From the NCBI GenBank assembly GCA_023411175.1, contig JAEYPB010000017.1:1-64000 (forward strand): a DNA stretch of 64,000 nucleotides, written 5' to 3'. Positions 28,439 through 36,755 of this stretch are shown piece by piece. Below the pieces are notes generated by a model. That model ran no database searches, was not told the origin of the DNA, and saw only the letters and a list, made by a program, of their open reading frames with translations. Both the position numbers and the translations under genes were made by a program. Every line of letters begins with the position of its first letter. Position 1 is the stretch's first letter. The stretch comes from Bacillota bacterium (GTDB lineage: Bacteria; Bacillota; Clostridia; Christensenellales; Aristaeellaceae).

Positions 28439-29695
28439 TTAATTGCGAACCTCGAGCAGCTTGGCCTTGAGCTGCTTTTCCATCTCGGCCAGCGAGGCCT
28501 CCGCCTGACGGCGCTTTTCGCGGCCCTCCTGCTGGATGGTCAGCACTTCGTCCATGGTGTCGATCAGCTTCTGGTTGGTGACCTTCAGCGTTTCGATGTC
28601 CACGATGCCGCGCTCGGACTCCTTGGCGGTCTCCACCGTGGCCTGATGCAGCCGCTCGGCGTTGCTGCGCAGGAGCTGGTTGGTCAGGTCGGTGACGGCG
28701 CGCTGCGCCTCCATCGCCTCCTGCGTGTGCTGCAGGCCCAGCGCCAGCACCATCTGGCTCTTCCAAAGCGGGATGGTGTTGACCAGCGAGGACTGGATTT
28801 TTTCAGCCATCAGCTGGTTGGAGTTCTGCAGCATGCGGATCTGCGGCGCCATCTGCAGCGAGACGTTGCGCGTCAGTTCCAGATCGTGGATCTTCTTTTC
28901 AAAGCGGTCCGCCTGGGCGGCCATGTCGTTGGCGGCCTGGGCGTCCTCCGGAAGGCCGGAAGTCTTCGCCTTCTGGCGGGCGGCCTCCAGCTCGTTTGCG
29001 CGGAAGCCCTTCAGGCGCAGACGGCCTGCCGCGATGTACATGGACAGTTCCTTGAAGTAGCGCAGGTTTTCGGAGTAGAGCTGGTCGAGGGTCGCGATGT
29101 CCTTGAGCAGCTGCACCTGATGCGACTCAAGGCCGGACACGATCTTGCCAACGTTCATCTCCGCCTCGTCGTAGCGGTTTTTTAGCATGGTCAGCTTGTC
29201 CATGTTGCGCTTGAAAAACGCGAAGAAGCCGTTTTCCTTGTCGTCGATGGTGAAGCCCTTCAATTCGGTGACGAGCCCGGCGATCATGTCGCCCACCTCG
29301 CCAAGATCTTTGGTCTTGACGTTCTTGAGCGCGGAATCGGAAAAACTGGCGATCTGCTGCTGGGCGCTTGCGCCGTAGGCAAAGACCAGATTGGAGTCGG
29401 TCACGTCGATCTTCTTGGAGAAGTCGCGGATCATGGCCTCTTCTTCCGGGCTGAACTTGTCGCGCACCTCGTCGGCCTCCGGCACGGCCTTGGCGGGCTC
29501 GGCGATGACCTTGGCCACCTCCGGCGGCGTGGGTTCGGCGGCGGTCAGCGTCAGCTTGATGCCCTCGGACGTAACCGCGGGCGCAGCCTCGGCCTCGGCG
29601 ACCGCCTGTTGGGCCTGCTCCAGCACATCGTCCACCTGGGCCTTGGAGAGATCGGGGTTGTTCTGGCCGTTGTTCAGATTTTCGCTCATGTTCAT
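28439..29695 (-). CDS. TelA-like toxic anion resistance family protein
   Basis: A 418-residue soluble, mostly helical protein. A low-complexity acidic N-terminus (1-75) leads to the TelA domain: 'TDSNLVFAYGASAQQQIASF', 'LMAEKIQSSLVNTIPLWKSQ', 'VLALGLQHTQEAMEAQRAV' and 'LTNQLLRSNAERLHQATVET'. The family was named from tellurite resistance, yet most members have no shown metal role and are linked to cell envelope stress. A coiled coil at the C-terminus (about 375-418) is likely. It is 7 bases after xpaC, the usual partner. Confidence 0.88.
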   Translation of the reverse strand: MNMSENLNNGQNNPDLSKAQVDDVLEQAQQAVAEAEAAPAVTSEGIKLTLTAAEPTPPEVAKVIAEPAKAVPEADEVRDKFSPEEEAMIRDFSKKIDVTDSNLVFAYGASAQQQIASFSDSALKNVKTKDLGEVGDMIAGLVTELKGFTIDDKENGFFAFFKRNMDKLTMLKNRYDEAEMNVGKIVSGLESHQVQLLKDIATLDQLYSENLRYFKELSMYIAAGRLRLKGFRANELEAARQKAKTSGLPEDAQAANDMAAQADRFEKKIHDLELTRNVSLQMAPQIRMLQNSNQLMAEKIQSSLVNTIPLWKSQMVLALGLQHTQEAMEAQRAVTDLTNQLLRSNAERLHQATVETAKESERGIVDIETLKVTNQKLIDTMDEVLTIQQEGREKRRQAEASLAEMEKQLKAKLLEVRN

Positions 29696-29702
29696 ATCCC
29701 CC

Positions 29703-30410
29703 TTATTTGTCTTTAAGCGTTTTATGTGCCTCGGCGGCCGCGGTCGCTCCGGCGGCGGGCTGGCTCTGCGCCACCCGCATCGTCTGGCGGATGCCCTCGT
29801 CGGTCAGTCCGTCGGAGGCCATCATGGTCTCCAGAACCTGAACGTCGGTGGTAATGTCCAGCGCCTCGTCGGCGTAGAGCTTGTCGAGCTGTTTTTCAAA
29901 GGCCAGCGCGATCATGTCCAAGCTGTTCTCGATACTGGTCAGCGCCCTTTTCACCTGCTCGCCCGAACCTGCGCCGGAGAGCTGCAGATACTGGCCTACG
30001 AGCTTGTCGGTGGTGGGCAGGTAGTAATCCATGAATTTGCGCACCTGCCCGAAGCGCCCTTTTTTGTCCACGACGGCGGCAAGAATCCTGCGCCCGGCGT
30101 CATCGATGCGGCCGAGTTCCTTCGCCACCGTCGGCGATGCGCCGGACGCGGCCGCGCGAAGGCGCTTCAACGCCTCCAGGCTCGCGGCCAGCTTCGAATC
30201 GACGTCCCGGTCGCCGGTTGTGAGCGCATCCTCTACCTCGACGGTCCTGCCGGGAAGGAATTTGCGCGCCACAAAGAACACAACCACCGACAGCGCGATC
30301 GCCAGCAGGATGTTGGACAGTTCATACAAATGGCCGAACAGCCCGAAAATCGCCCAAACCGCGGCGGCCAGGTAGATCGGAATCGCCGACGGAATCACCT
30401 TCGTCTTCAT
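29703..30410 (-). CDS. XpaC-like family protein
   Basis: A 235-residue protein starting at ATG 30410. Two N-terminal membrane helices (about 8-28 and 32-48) precede a helical cytoplasmic domain with 'LAASLEALKRLRAAASGAS', 'VRKFMDYYLPTTDKLVGQYL' and 'LTSIENSLDMIALAFEKQLD', which match the XpaC family (5-bromo-4-chloroindolyl phosphate hydrolysis). The name comes from a chromogenic phenotype; real function is unknown. xpaC-telA pairs are conserved in Bacillota. First gene of a minus-strand run xpaC-telA-lemA-TPM. Confidence 0.82.
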   Translation of the reverse strand: MKTKVIPSAIPIYLAAAVWAIFGLFGHLYELSNILLAIALSVVVFFVARKFLPGRTVEVEDALTTGDRDVDSKLAASLEALKRLRAAASGASPTVAKELGRIDDAGRRILAAVVDKKGRFGQVRKFMDYYLPTTDKLVGQYLQLSGAGSGEQVKRALTSIENSLDMIALAFEKQLDKLYADEALDITTDVQVLETMMASDGLTDEGIRQTMRVAQSQPAAGATAAAEAHKTLKDK

Positions 30411-30429
30411 ATCGCACACCTCTTGACTT

Positions 30430-30458
30430 ATTTTACCTAAAATACGCGATTGAATCAA
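30430..30458 (-). promoter_or_regulatory. Sigma-A-like promoter of the xpaC-telA-lemA operon
   Basis: On the minus strand, TTGATT (30458-30453), a 17-base spacer and TAAAAT (30435-30430). The leader is about 13 bases, so transcription begins close to the ribosome binding site. Confidence 0.68.
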
Positions 30459-30522
30459 GCCGCCGCGCATTCAAAGCAGAAATTTCATGCGCAAACCGTC
30501 GCGCCCAGCGTTCAAAATGCGG

Positions 30523-30551
30523 TTTACAACCGCGCATGTCCGTGATAGGAT
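30523..30551 (+). promoter_or_regulatory. Sigma-A-like promoter of pfkA
   Basis: TTTACA (30523-30528), a 17-base spacer and TAGGAT (30546-30551). An AAAGGAG site and the pfkA ATG follow. Confidence 0.65.
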
Positions 30552-30578
30552 GAGAAAAAAAGCAAAGGAGCAACCGGT

Positions 30579-31646
30579 ATGAAGCGCAGAATTGGGCTTT
30601 TGACCGCAGGTGGCGACTGCCCAGGCCTCAACGCGGCCATCCGCGGCGTCGCCAAGGCGGCGTATGAGCTGTTCGACGCGGAGATCGTCGGCATCGCGGA
30701 TGGATTCGGCGGCCTGATCCGAGGCGAATTCCAAGAGATGAGCCAGCGGGATTTCTCCGGCATCCTGACCCGCGGCGGCACCATTCTGGGCACGTCGCGA
30801 ACGCCTTTTCGGGATATGCGCGTCATTGGCGAGGATAACGTGGACAAGGTCAGGGCCATGAAGGACAACTACAAGTGGATGAAGCTGGACTGCCTGGTCA
30901 CGCTGGGCGGAAACGGCACCCACAAGACGGCGAAGATGCTGTCCGAAGAGGGACTGAACATCGTCGGCCTTCCGAAAACCATTGACAACGATATCTGGGG
31001 CACCGACGTGACCTTCGGCTTCAGCACCGCCTGCGATACCGCCACCGAGGTCATCGACCGGCTGCACACCACCGCCGACAGTCATGGCCGCGTGATGGTC
31101 GTGGAGATCATGGGCAACAAGGCCGGTTGGCTGACGCTGCAGGCGGGCATCGCCGGCGGCGCGGACGTGGTGTTGATCCCCGAGATCCCCTACGACATGG
31201 AGCGGGTCATCAAGGCGGTGGAGGCGCGCAAGGCCAAGAAGAAGAGCTTTTCAATCATCGCGGTGGCCGAAGGCGCGCTGACAAAGGAAGAAGCCTCGCT
31301 CAAGCGGAAGGACCGCCAACCGGCCGAGAACCCCTACCGCACCGTGGCGCACCGGATCGCCGAGGCGGTTCAGGCGCAAACGGGCCTCGAGTCGCGGGCG
31401 GTGATCCCCGGCCACATCCAGCGGGGCGGCAGCCCCAGCCCCTACGACCGCGTGCTGTCCACCGAGTTCGGCGTGCGGGCGGCCAGGCTGATCGCGGACG
31501 GGGTTTACGGCGTGACCGTAGCGGTAGTAGGCAGCGAGGTGTCCTTCAACCCGCTCACGGAGGTCGGCGGCAAGACCAAACTGGTGCCGGAACAGCACGC
31601 GCTCGTCCGCACGGCCCGGGACATCGGGATTGAGTTGGGGGGATGA
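30579..31646 (+). CDS. pfkA: 6-phosphofructokinase
   Basis: A 355-residue PFK phosphorylating fructose 6-phosphate. Seen are 'GLLTAGGDCPGLNAAIRGV', 'GGTILGTSR', 'PKTIDNDIWGTD' with catalytic D136, 'EIMGNKAGWL', 'IPEIPYD' and 'IPGHIQRGGSPSP'. The phosphate-donor loop reads GGNGT (110-114): Gly113 at the position equivalent to E. coli 104 favours ATP over pyrophosphate, while Lys133 at the position equivalent to 124 is the residue typical of PPi-using or group III enzymes. Asn112 replaces the usual Asp. I expect ATP use, with moderate confidence. Length exceeds the 320 residues of the E. coli type. Single gene with its own promoter and terminator. Confidence 0.93.
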   Translation: MKRRIGLLTAGGDCPGLNAAIRGVAKAAYELFDAEIVGIADGFGGLIRGEFQEMSQRDFSGILTRGGTILGTSRTPFRDMRVIGEDNVDKVRAMKDNYKWMKLDCLVTLGGNGTHKTAKMLSEEGLNIVGLPKTIDNDIWGTDVTFGFSTACDTATEVIDRLHTTADSHGRVMVVEIMGNKAGWLTLQAGIAGGADVVLIPEIPYDMERVIKAVEARKAKKKSFSIIAVAEGALTKEEASLKRKDRQPAENPYRTVAHRIAEAVQAQTGLESRAVIPGHIQRGGSPSPYDRVLSTEFGVRAARLIADGVYGVTVAVVGSEVSFNPLTEVGGKTKLVPEQHALVRTARDIGIELGG

Positions 31647-31682
31647 GGGAACAGGCTCCCGGCAGTACTCCTACAAACGCAT

Positions 31683-31720
31683 TGAAACCGCCATTGGCCC
31701 GAGGGCTGCTGGCGGTTTCA
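31683..31720. terminator. Bidirectional terminator after pfkA
   Basis: TGAAACCGCC (31683-31692) pairs with GGCGGTTTCA (31711-31720); the loop contains a second small stem (GCCC/GGGC). The site lies between converging genes. Confidence 0.7.
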
Positions 31721-31745
31721 TATTGTCTGTCGCCGCGAAACCGGT

Positions 31746-32579
31746 TTACGGTTCGCCCACGTTCTTCGCGGTCATCTCGTCCATCAGCCGGACGGCGATG
31801 GGCCATGCGGTATTCACAGGGATCGCGAAGGCGAGCCCCTCAAAGCTCTCGCCCCGGTAGCCCGAGGCGATCTTCATCGTCGGGATTCCCACCAGCTTGC
31901 CGTCCGCCCCGAAGAGTGCGCCACCGCTGTTTCCGGCGTTGATCGCGGCATCGATCTGCAGCATCCCCACGTCGGGAGAGATGTTGCCGGCGGTCACGTT
32001 CAGGCGGTTGAGGCCGCTGATGACGCCGGTGGTGAGCGTACCGGGCAGAACGTCGTTGCCCACCCGGGGATAGCCCACCGCAACAACCGGATCTCCGACG
32101 CGAAGCGCGTCAGAATTGCCTTTCTCCACCGCTTCAAGCCCCTCCACCGGGCCGGTATACAGCACTGCCACGTCGTAGGTGCGGTCGTAGGCACTGTCCA
32201 TAACCGGCAGTTCGCGCCCGTCAATCAAGCGCACGCGAAGGCTGACGGCTTCCTCGATCACGTGATAATTGGTCATGAAGAATCCGTGCCCGCTGATGTA
32301 GACGCCGGAACCATTGCCCTCTTCGGTGGTCTGGTTGCGCCGCCCGGCCGGATAATCCGCCACCACCTCAGCCACGCTGCCCGCCCACTTTTCCGCGAGA
32401 TCGGATACCGTGACCGGCGCCGCCGTCTCCTTTGGCGCTATGGTTGCGGCGGTTTCCACCGTTTTATGTCCGCCGGGGCTCACCAGAAGGCCGATGATGA
32501 CGCCGGCAAGGGCGCACAAAAGCCCGAACGCTGCGAGGATCATGTATTCCCGACCCTTCCCGCCGTCCCTCCTGCCCAT
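31746..32579 (-). CDS. Membrane-anchored trypsin-like serine protease
   Basis: A 277-residue protein starting at ATG 32579, 5 bases after the MFS transporter stop. One N-terminal membrane helix (about 13-35) anchors an extracytoplasmic S1C (DegP/HtrA-like) protease domain. The triad is visible: His in 'GHGFFMTNYHVIEEA', Asp in 'YDVAVLYTG' and Ser in 'DAAINAGNSGGALFG'. No PDZ domain follows, so it is shorter than standard HtrA. Such proteins trim or degrade damaged secreted proteins. Last gene of the metallo-hydrolase/MFS/protease run. Confidence 0.88.
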   Translation of the reverse strand: MGRRDGGKGREYMILAAFGLLCALAGVIIGLLVSPGGHKTVETAATIAPKETAAPVTVSDLAEKWAGSVAEVVADYPAGRRNQTTEEGNGSGVYISGHGFFMTNYHVIEEAVSLRVRLIDGRELPVMDSAYDRTYDVAVLYTGPVEGLEAVEKGNSDALRVGDPVVAVGYPRVGNDVLPGTLTTGVISGLNRLNVTAGNISPDVGMLQIDAAINAGNSGGALFGADGKLVGIPTMKIASGYRGESFEGLAFAIPVNTAWPIAVRLMDEMTAKNVGEP

Positions 32580-32583
32580 ATCG

Positions 32584-33813
32584 TCACCCGCCCTTCGCAT
32601 CGGCCTCCGGCTTCATGCGGAAGGCCACGTAAAGATTGCCCAGAGAGAAGACCGCCGCCGCGAAAAACACGTACTGCGGCCCGAACCGCACCCACACAAG
32701 GCCGCTCAGCTGGGCAGCCACGATCGCGACGATGTGGTCGAGGCTGATCCCGGTGGACAGTGCCGCCGCTACCTCCTCGCCCGGCGCGTTGATGCGCCTG
32801 ACCAGATCCCTGAGGTACACCGAGCGCACTACGCCCACCTGCATTGAGAGCCTGTCCAGCACGAACATCGCCATCACGGCGTACCCCGCCCAGCCGCCCG
32901 GCGAAAGGGAGCCGCCGGAGACGCCGCCGACGAACACGCCGTAGAGCACGTATACGCCGATAAAGGTCAGCGCGTCGAGGTAGAGCATGGCCCGGATGCC
33001 CAGCCGATCCAGCCACCGCCCTACGAAGCCGACGAAGAAGATGCCGAGGAAGCTTGAGATGATGGTGAGCAGGCTCATCACGTCAGCGCCCTTGCCCAAT
33101 AGTTCGATGATCGCCCAGCTCCCGAAGACGTAGGCGATCTGCTTCTGCACGCCGCTGAGCATCGCAAGCGCGTAATAGCTCGCGTATTCCCTGCGAAAGG
33201 TCAGCCGGAAGCCCCGCTTTCTGCGCGCGCCGGGGCCGACTTCCCGCAGAAGCCGCCCCGCCGCCACCGCGGCGACGGCAAAGGCCACCGCAGCCAGCAG
33301 GAATATCCACTTGACGGGCGCGACGAAGGAGAAGACCCCCGTCCGGAACCCGAAGAACACCATAACCCCCGCAACGCAGCCCACCGCGGTGCGCACGCTG
33401 CCGTACTGACCCATGCGCCGCCCCACGCGGTCCGGCTCCGCCAGCGCCATGCCGATGGAGTCCTGCAGCGGAAAAAACAGGTGCATGCCCATCGAGTTGA
33501 TGAAGAGGAGTACGCACATGACACCGAAAGAAGGCGTCAGAAGCCCCAACGCCGTGAGTCCCAGCGCGGCCAGAATCTGCGCGAAGAGCGCCACTCGGAT
33601 CTCGCCCAGCGCCGAAACCGCCGCCAGCACCACCATGCACAGCATGCCGGGCAGTTCCCGCGGAAACTCCAGAAATGCGCGCTGTACGGCATCCACGCGG
33701 TACGCATCCTTGAAATAATTGCCGTATACCGCATCCGACAGCGCGTTGCCCAGCGCCACCGCTGCCAGGAGTGCAAAGAACCAGAAAAGATCGCGCCTTG
33801 TCTTGTCAGCCAT
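32584..33813 (-). CDS. Major facilitator superfamily transporter
   Basis: A 409-residue membrane protein with about 12 hydrophobic helices. 'DRVGRRMGQYGSVRTAVGCVAG' after the fourth helix and 'GFVGRWLDRLGIRAMLYLDAL', between helices 8 and 9, resemble MFS loop motifs. The N-terminus 'TRRDLFWFFALLAAVALGNALSDAVYG' runs into helix 1. The cargo is unknown. ATG 33813 has a GGAAGGG site. It lies in a row with the metallo-hydrolase upstream and the protease downstream. Confidence 0.85.
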   Translation of the reverse strand: MADKTRRDLFWFFALLAAVALGNALSDAVYGNYFKDAYRVDAVQRAFLEFPRELPGMLCMVVLAAVSALGEIRVALFAQILAALGLTALGLLTPSFGVMCVLLFINSMGMHLFFPLQDSIGMALAEPDRVGRRMGQYGSVRTAVGCVAGVMVFFGFRTGVFSFVAPVKWIFLLAAVAFAVAAVAAGRLLREVGPGARRKRGFRLTFRREYASYYALAMLSGVQKQIAYVFGSWAIIELLGKGADVMSLLTIISSFLGIFFVGFVGRWLDRLGIRAMLYLDALTFIGVYVLYGVFVGGVSGGSLSPGGWAGYAVMAMFVLDRLSMQVGVVRSVYLRDLVRRINAPGEEVAAALSTGISLDHIVAIVAAQLSGLVWVRFGPQYVFFAAAVFSLGNLYVAFRMKPEADAKGG

Positions 33814-33871
33814 TTGTTTTCCCTTCCGCCAGGCGGCCTTTGTATGATTGCCGCCCCGCGGCGGGAACGGA

Positions 33872-34549
33872 TCATTCCATCCAGTGATAGGTTTCGCCCG
33901 GCGTCGTCAGACAGACGACGCGGATGCCCACCGGCATCGGAAGCGCCGAGAACGCCCGGGCGGCCTCCGGCGCGTCCCAGAAATGCATCGGAATCAAGAC
34001 CCTCGGGCGTATACGCCGGACGAAATCCAGCGCGCCTTCCTCGTGCCCCTCGCCCATGCGGGGATCCACCGGAAAAAAGGCGATGTCCGCGCGCTCCCCT
34101 TCGATCTCGGAGAGGGCCTTGTCGAAAGCCCTCCGGGCCTCGCCGACCTCCGCTTCGGTGGACTCCGATCGCCAGTGCCAGAAGTTCAGGTCGCCCGCGT
34201 GGAAGACCCGAAGCCCGTCCACTTCTGCGAGAAAGCTGACACCCGCGTCGGTGGAGCGGTACGCCCGCCCGCGGACGCCGCCCGCTTCGAACCGGTCGCC
34301 GGGCCATACCCGCTGCCACGGACCCTTGCGGCGCACGTCGAAGGAGACCACGCCTTTCGCCCGACCCTTCTCAATCAGCCCCAGCGCCGCGTCCGAGCAA
34401 TGGTCGCCATGGGCATGGCTGACGAACACCACCGCGTCCGTCAAACGCCGCTCGTCGAGCGCCTTGCCGAGATAGTCATACACGAGCTGCCGCCCGGCCG
34501 CCTCGACGCAAAAGGCGCTGTGCCCCAGGTAGGTAACGACCGCTTCCAC
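33872..34549 (-). CDS. UlaG-like metallo-beta-lactamase-fold hydrolase
   Basis: A 225-residue protein beginning at GTG 34549, with an AAAGGAGGA site 9 bases upstream; the frame stays open far upstream, but that part overlaps the divergent deaminase gene and has no protein-like sequence. The fold is shown by 'VTYLGHSAFCVEAAGRQLVYD', the metal motif SHAHGDHCSD (about residues 44-53), 'HAGDLNFWHW', and 'PMHFWD' near the C-terminus. It belongs with UlaG/YfiX-type single-domain hydrolases, whose substrates vary. Substrate unknown. First gene of a three-gene minus-strand run. Confidence 0.85.
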   Translation of the reverse strand: MEAVVTYLGHSAFCVEAAGRQLVYDYLGKALDERRLTDAVVFVSHAHGDHCSDAALGLIEKGRAKGVVSFDVRRKGPWQRVWPGDRFEAGGVRGRAYRSTDAGVSFLAEVDGLRVFHAGDLNFWHWRSESTEAEVGEARRAFDKALSEIEGERADIAFFPVDPRMGEGHEEGALDFVRRIRPRVLIPMHFWDAPEAARAFSALPMPVGIRVVCLTTPGETYHWME

Positions 34550-34574
34550 GCAATCGACTCCTCCTTTTTCCAAG

Positions 34575-34603
34575 ATTATAGCCCAGCGCCGCCCGGGGCG
34601 CAA
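34575..34603 (-). promoter_or_regulatory. Promoter of the metallo-hydrolase operon
   Basis: A perfect TATAAT on the minus strand (34580-34575) with TTGCGC 17 bases upstream (34603-34598). It is back to back with the deaminase promoter at 34618-34646. Confidence 0.62.
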
Positions 34604-34617
34604 CAGATTTTCACACC

Positions 34618-34646
34618 TTGTTAAAAAACTCGATTGCTTGTATAAT
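34618..34646 (+). promoter_or_regulatory. Promoter of the guanine-deaminase-like gene
   Basis: TTGTTA (34618-34623), a 17-base spacer and a perfect TATAAT (34641-34646), followed by a GGAGG site at about 34671 and ATG 34682. Confidence 0.72.
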
Positions 34647-34681
34647 GTTTTTGGAACCAACTTTCTAACCGGAGGATCTCT

Positions 34682-35128
34682 ATGGATTACATGCACGACG
34701 CCATCGAAGAAGCCTACAAGGGCATTCGCGCCGGGGACGGCGGGCCATTCGGCGCGGTGATTGTAAAGGACGGCCGCATCGTCGGCCGCGGCCACAACTC
34801 GGTCATCCGGGATCAGGACGCCACCATGCACGGCGAAATCGCCGCCATCCGCGACGCGAGCCGGACGCTTGGCACCTTCGACCTGTCCGGCTGCACGCTG
34901 TACTCCACCGCGGAGCCCTGCCCCATGTGCCTCTGCGCGTCGATGTGGGCCAACATCGACAGGATCTATTTCGGCTGCAACCGCGTCGATACCGAGGGCA
35001 TCGGCTTTAGGGACAACAATTTTTACGAGGTCATCTGCAATCCGGGAGAGCGCGTCCAGGAACTGGGGCGCGACAGGTGCCTTCGGCTGTTCGCGGAATA
35101 CGACAGCATGGACAAGGCGCTCTACTGA
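34682..35128 (+). CDS. Guanine-deaminase-like nucleoside/nucleobase deaminase
   Basis: A 148-residue zinc deaminase of the cytidine-deaminase-like superfamily. Zinc and proton-shuttle residues are H50 and E52 in MHGEIAAIRDA, and C80 and C83 in 'AEPCPMCLCASMWANI'. The usual HAE reads HGE here. The opening 'AGDGGPFGAVIVKDG' and the C-terminal 'IGFRDNNFYEVI' region resemble B. subtilis guanine deaminase (GuaD) more than tRNA adenosine deaminase TadA. The likely reaction is guanine to xanthine, part of purine salvage; other substrates cannot be excluded. Monocistronic with its own promoter. Confidence 0.78.
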   Translation: MDYMHDAIEEAYKGIRAGDGGPFGAVIVKDGRIVGRGHNSVIRDQDATMHGEIAAIRDASRTLGTFDLSGCTLYSTAEPCPMCLCASMWANIDRIYFGCNRVDTEGIGFRDNNFYEVICNPGERVQELGRDRCLRLFAEYDSMDKALY

Positions 35129-35168
35129 CGCGTATAACCCCAAAAGCGACGGCCTTTTGCCACGCATG

Positions 35169-35198
35169 TTCACAGGCCGTTCATAACCGCGCTATATC
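35169..35198 (+). promoter_or_regulatory. Probable promoter of the beta-helix protein gene
   Basis: TTCACA (35169-35174), an 18-base spacer and TATATC (35193-35198). Transcription starting near 35205 would include the hairpin at 35214-35231 in the leader. Confidence 0.45.
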
Positions 35199-35213
35199 GC
35201 TCTGTTAGCATTT

Positions 35214-35233
35214 TCCCAGATCCTTCTGGGAGG
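35214..35233 (+). promoter_or_regulatory. Hairpin covering the ribosome binding site of the beta-helix protein
   Basis: TCCCAGA, loop TCCT, TCTGGGA is a perfect 7-base-pair hairpin. Its last bases (GGGA) are part of the GGGAGG ribosome binding site, which lies 7 bases before ATG 35241. Folding would reduce ribosome access, so translation may be regulated. No T run follows, so it is not a terminator. Confidence 0.5.
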
Positions 35234-35240
35234 TGCTATT

Positions 35241-36734
35241 ATGAAACGTATCCTGGCACTGGTTCTGGCACTGATGTTTATGCTCGTTTCGGCGGGCGCG
35301 CTGGCGGAAACCGTCCCACCTGCACAACCCGCTTCACCCCCGTCAGGTGAACCCCCGGCCATGCCGGACGGACAGGTTCCCGGCAATCCTCCCGAGGGCG
35401 GGATGGGCCCCGGCGGCATGCCGGGCGGCGGGAGCAGCCAGCCCGAAAGCTATAACGCGGTCAACAGCTTTGGCGCGGATGAAACCCTCTCCGGCGGCGC
35501 ATATGCATCCACAGGTACCGACGAAAACGCGATTCTCGTCACCGACGGCACGGTGAACATCTCCGGCGCGACAATAACCCGCGAATCCGCGGACAGTACC
35601 GGCGGCGACACCTCCAGCTTCTACGGCGTGGGCGCGGCGGTTCTGTCCACCGGAGGCACCGTAAAGATTACAGACAGCGCCATCGAAACCGGCGCGGCCG
35701 GTGGCACGGGCGTATTTGCCTATGGCGACGGGGTGATCTATGTTTCCGGAACCACCATCAAAACCTCCGAGAACACCTCCGGCGGCATCCATGTGGCAGG
35801 CGGCGGCACATTGTACGCGAAGGATCTGACCGTTGAGACCGACGGTGAGTCCGCCGCAGCCATCCGTTCCGACCGCGGCAGTGGCACGATGGTGGTGGAC
35901 GGCGGTACCTACACCTCAAACGGCGTGGGCTCCCCCGCAGTCTATGTCACGGCGGACATCTCCATCAACAATGCAGCGCTCACCGCCACCGGCTCCGAGG
36001 CGCTTTGCCTGGAGGGGCTCAACACGGTCAGGCTGTACGATTCATCCCTCACCGGCAGTATGGCGGACCTCGAGCAGAACGACAATACTTGGACGGTGAT
36101 CCTCTACCAGAGCATGTCGGGTGATTCCCAGGTCGGCGAAGGCAGGCTGGAGATGGTTGGCGGCACGCTCACATCGAATAACGGCGGCATTTTCTACACC
36201 ACCAACACCGAGAGCGAGTTCATCCTCTCCGGCGTCGAAATCGCCGCTGCCGATGGCAGCGAATACTTCCTGCGCTGCACCGGCAACGCCAACCAGCGGG
36301 GCTGGGGTACCGCGGGGGCCAACGGTGCGAGCTCCAAGTTTACCGGGATCGCCCAATCGATGAACGGCGACGTGATCTGGGACAGCATCTCGACCCTTGA
36401 CCTGTACCTGACGAGCGGCAGCGCGCTGACCGGCGCGGTGGTGGACGACGAGACCAACGCGGGCAGCGGCGGCAACGGCTACTGCAATGTGTACATCTCG
36501 AAGGATTCCACCTGGACTGTAAATGGTGACAGCACCGTCTCTTCGCTCTCCAGCGAAGGCAAAATTGTGGACGCCGATGGCAGGGCGGTTTCCATTGTCG
36601 GCGCGGACGGCACGGTGTACGTCCAGGGCGACAGCCAGTATACGGTGACGGTTTCGAGCTATTCTACCACTTGCGATCTGACAAACGCGGGCACAGTCTC
36701 CAACTGGAGCGAGCACGAGGTGTCCTTCGAGTAA
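35241..36734 (+). CDS. Secreted parallel beta-helix (adhesin-like) protein
   Basis: A 497-residue exported protein. The signal peptide is residues 1-22 (ending ...GALA), followed by a Pro/Gly-rich segment (about 23-70). From about 75 to 490 there are successive short strands with Thr, Ser, Gly and Val patterns such as 'GTVNISGATITRESADS', 'GTVKITDSAIETGAAGG' and 'GTLYAKDLTVETDG', typical of right-handed parallel beta-helix or pectin-lyase-like folds. No LPXTG sorting signal or C-terminal membrane segment is seen, so it is probably released or wall-bound in another way. No catalytic residues can be assigned. It could be an adhesin or carbohydrate-binding protein; the function is unknown. Confidence 0.8.
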   Translation: MKRILALVLALMFMLVSAGALAETVPPAQPASPPSGEPPAMPDGQVPGNPPEGGMGPGGMPGGGSSQPESYNAVNSFGADETLSGGAYASTGTDENAILVTDGTVNISGATITRESADSTGGDTSSFYGVGAAVLSTGGTVKITDSAIETGAAGGTGVFAYGDGVIYVSGTTIKTSENTSGGIHVAGGGTLYAKDLTVETDGESAAAIRSDRGSGTMVVDGGTYTSNGVGSPAVYVTADISINNAALTATGSEALCLEGLNTVRLYDSSLTGSMADLEQNDNTWTVILYQSMSGDSQVGEGRLEMVGGTLTSNNGGIFYTTNTESEFILSGVEIAAADGSEYFLRCTGNANQRGWGTAGANGASSKFTGIAQSMNGDVIWDSISTLDLYLTSGSALTGAVVDDETNAGSGGNGYCNVYISKDSTWTVNGDSTVSSLSSEGKIVDADGRAVSIVGADGTVYVQGDSQYTVTVSSYSTTCDLTNAGTVSNWSEHEVSFE

Positions 36735-36755
36735 ATCCAGAAACCGAACATACGG

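Noticed and set aside
34550..35173. N-terminal extension of the metallo-hydrolase frame
   Set aside because: It runs antisense through the deaminase gene, crosses both divergent promoters and has no family similarity; GTG 34549 with AAAGGAGGA is the better start.
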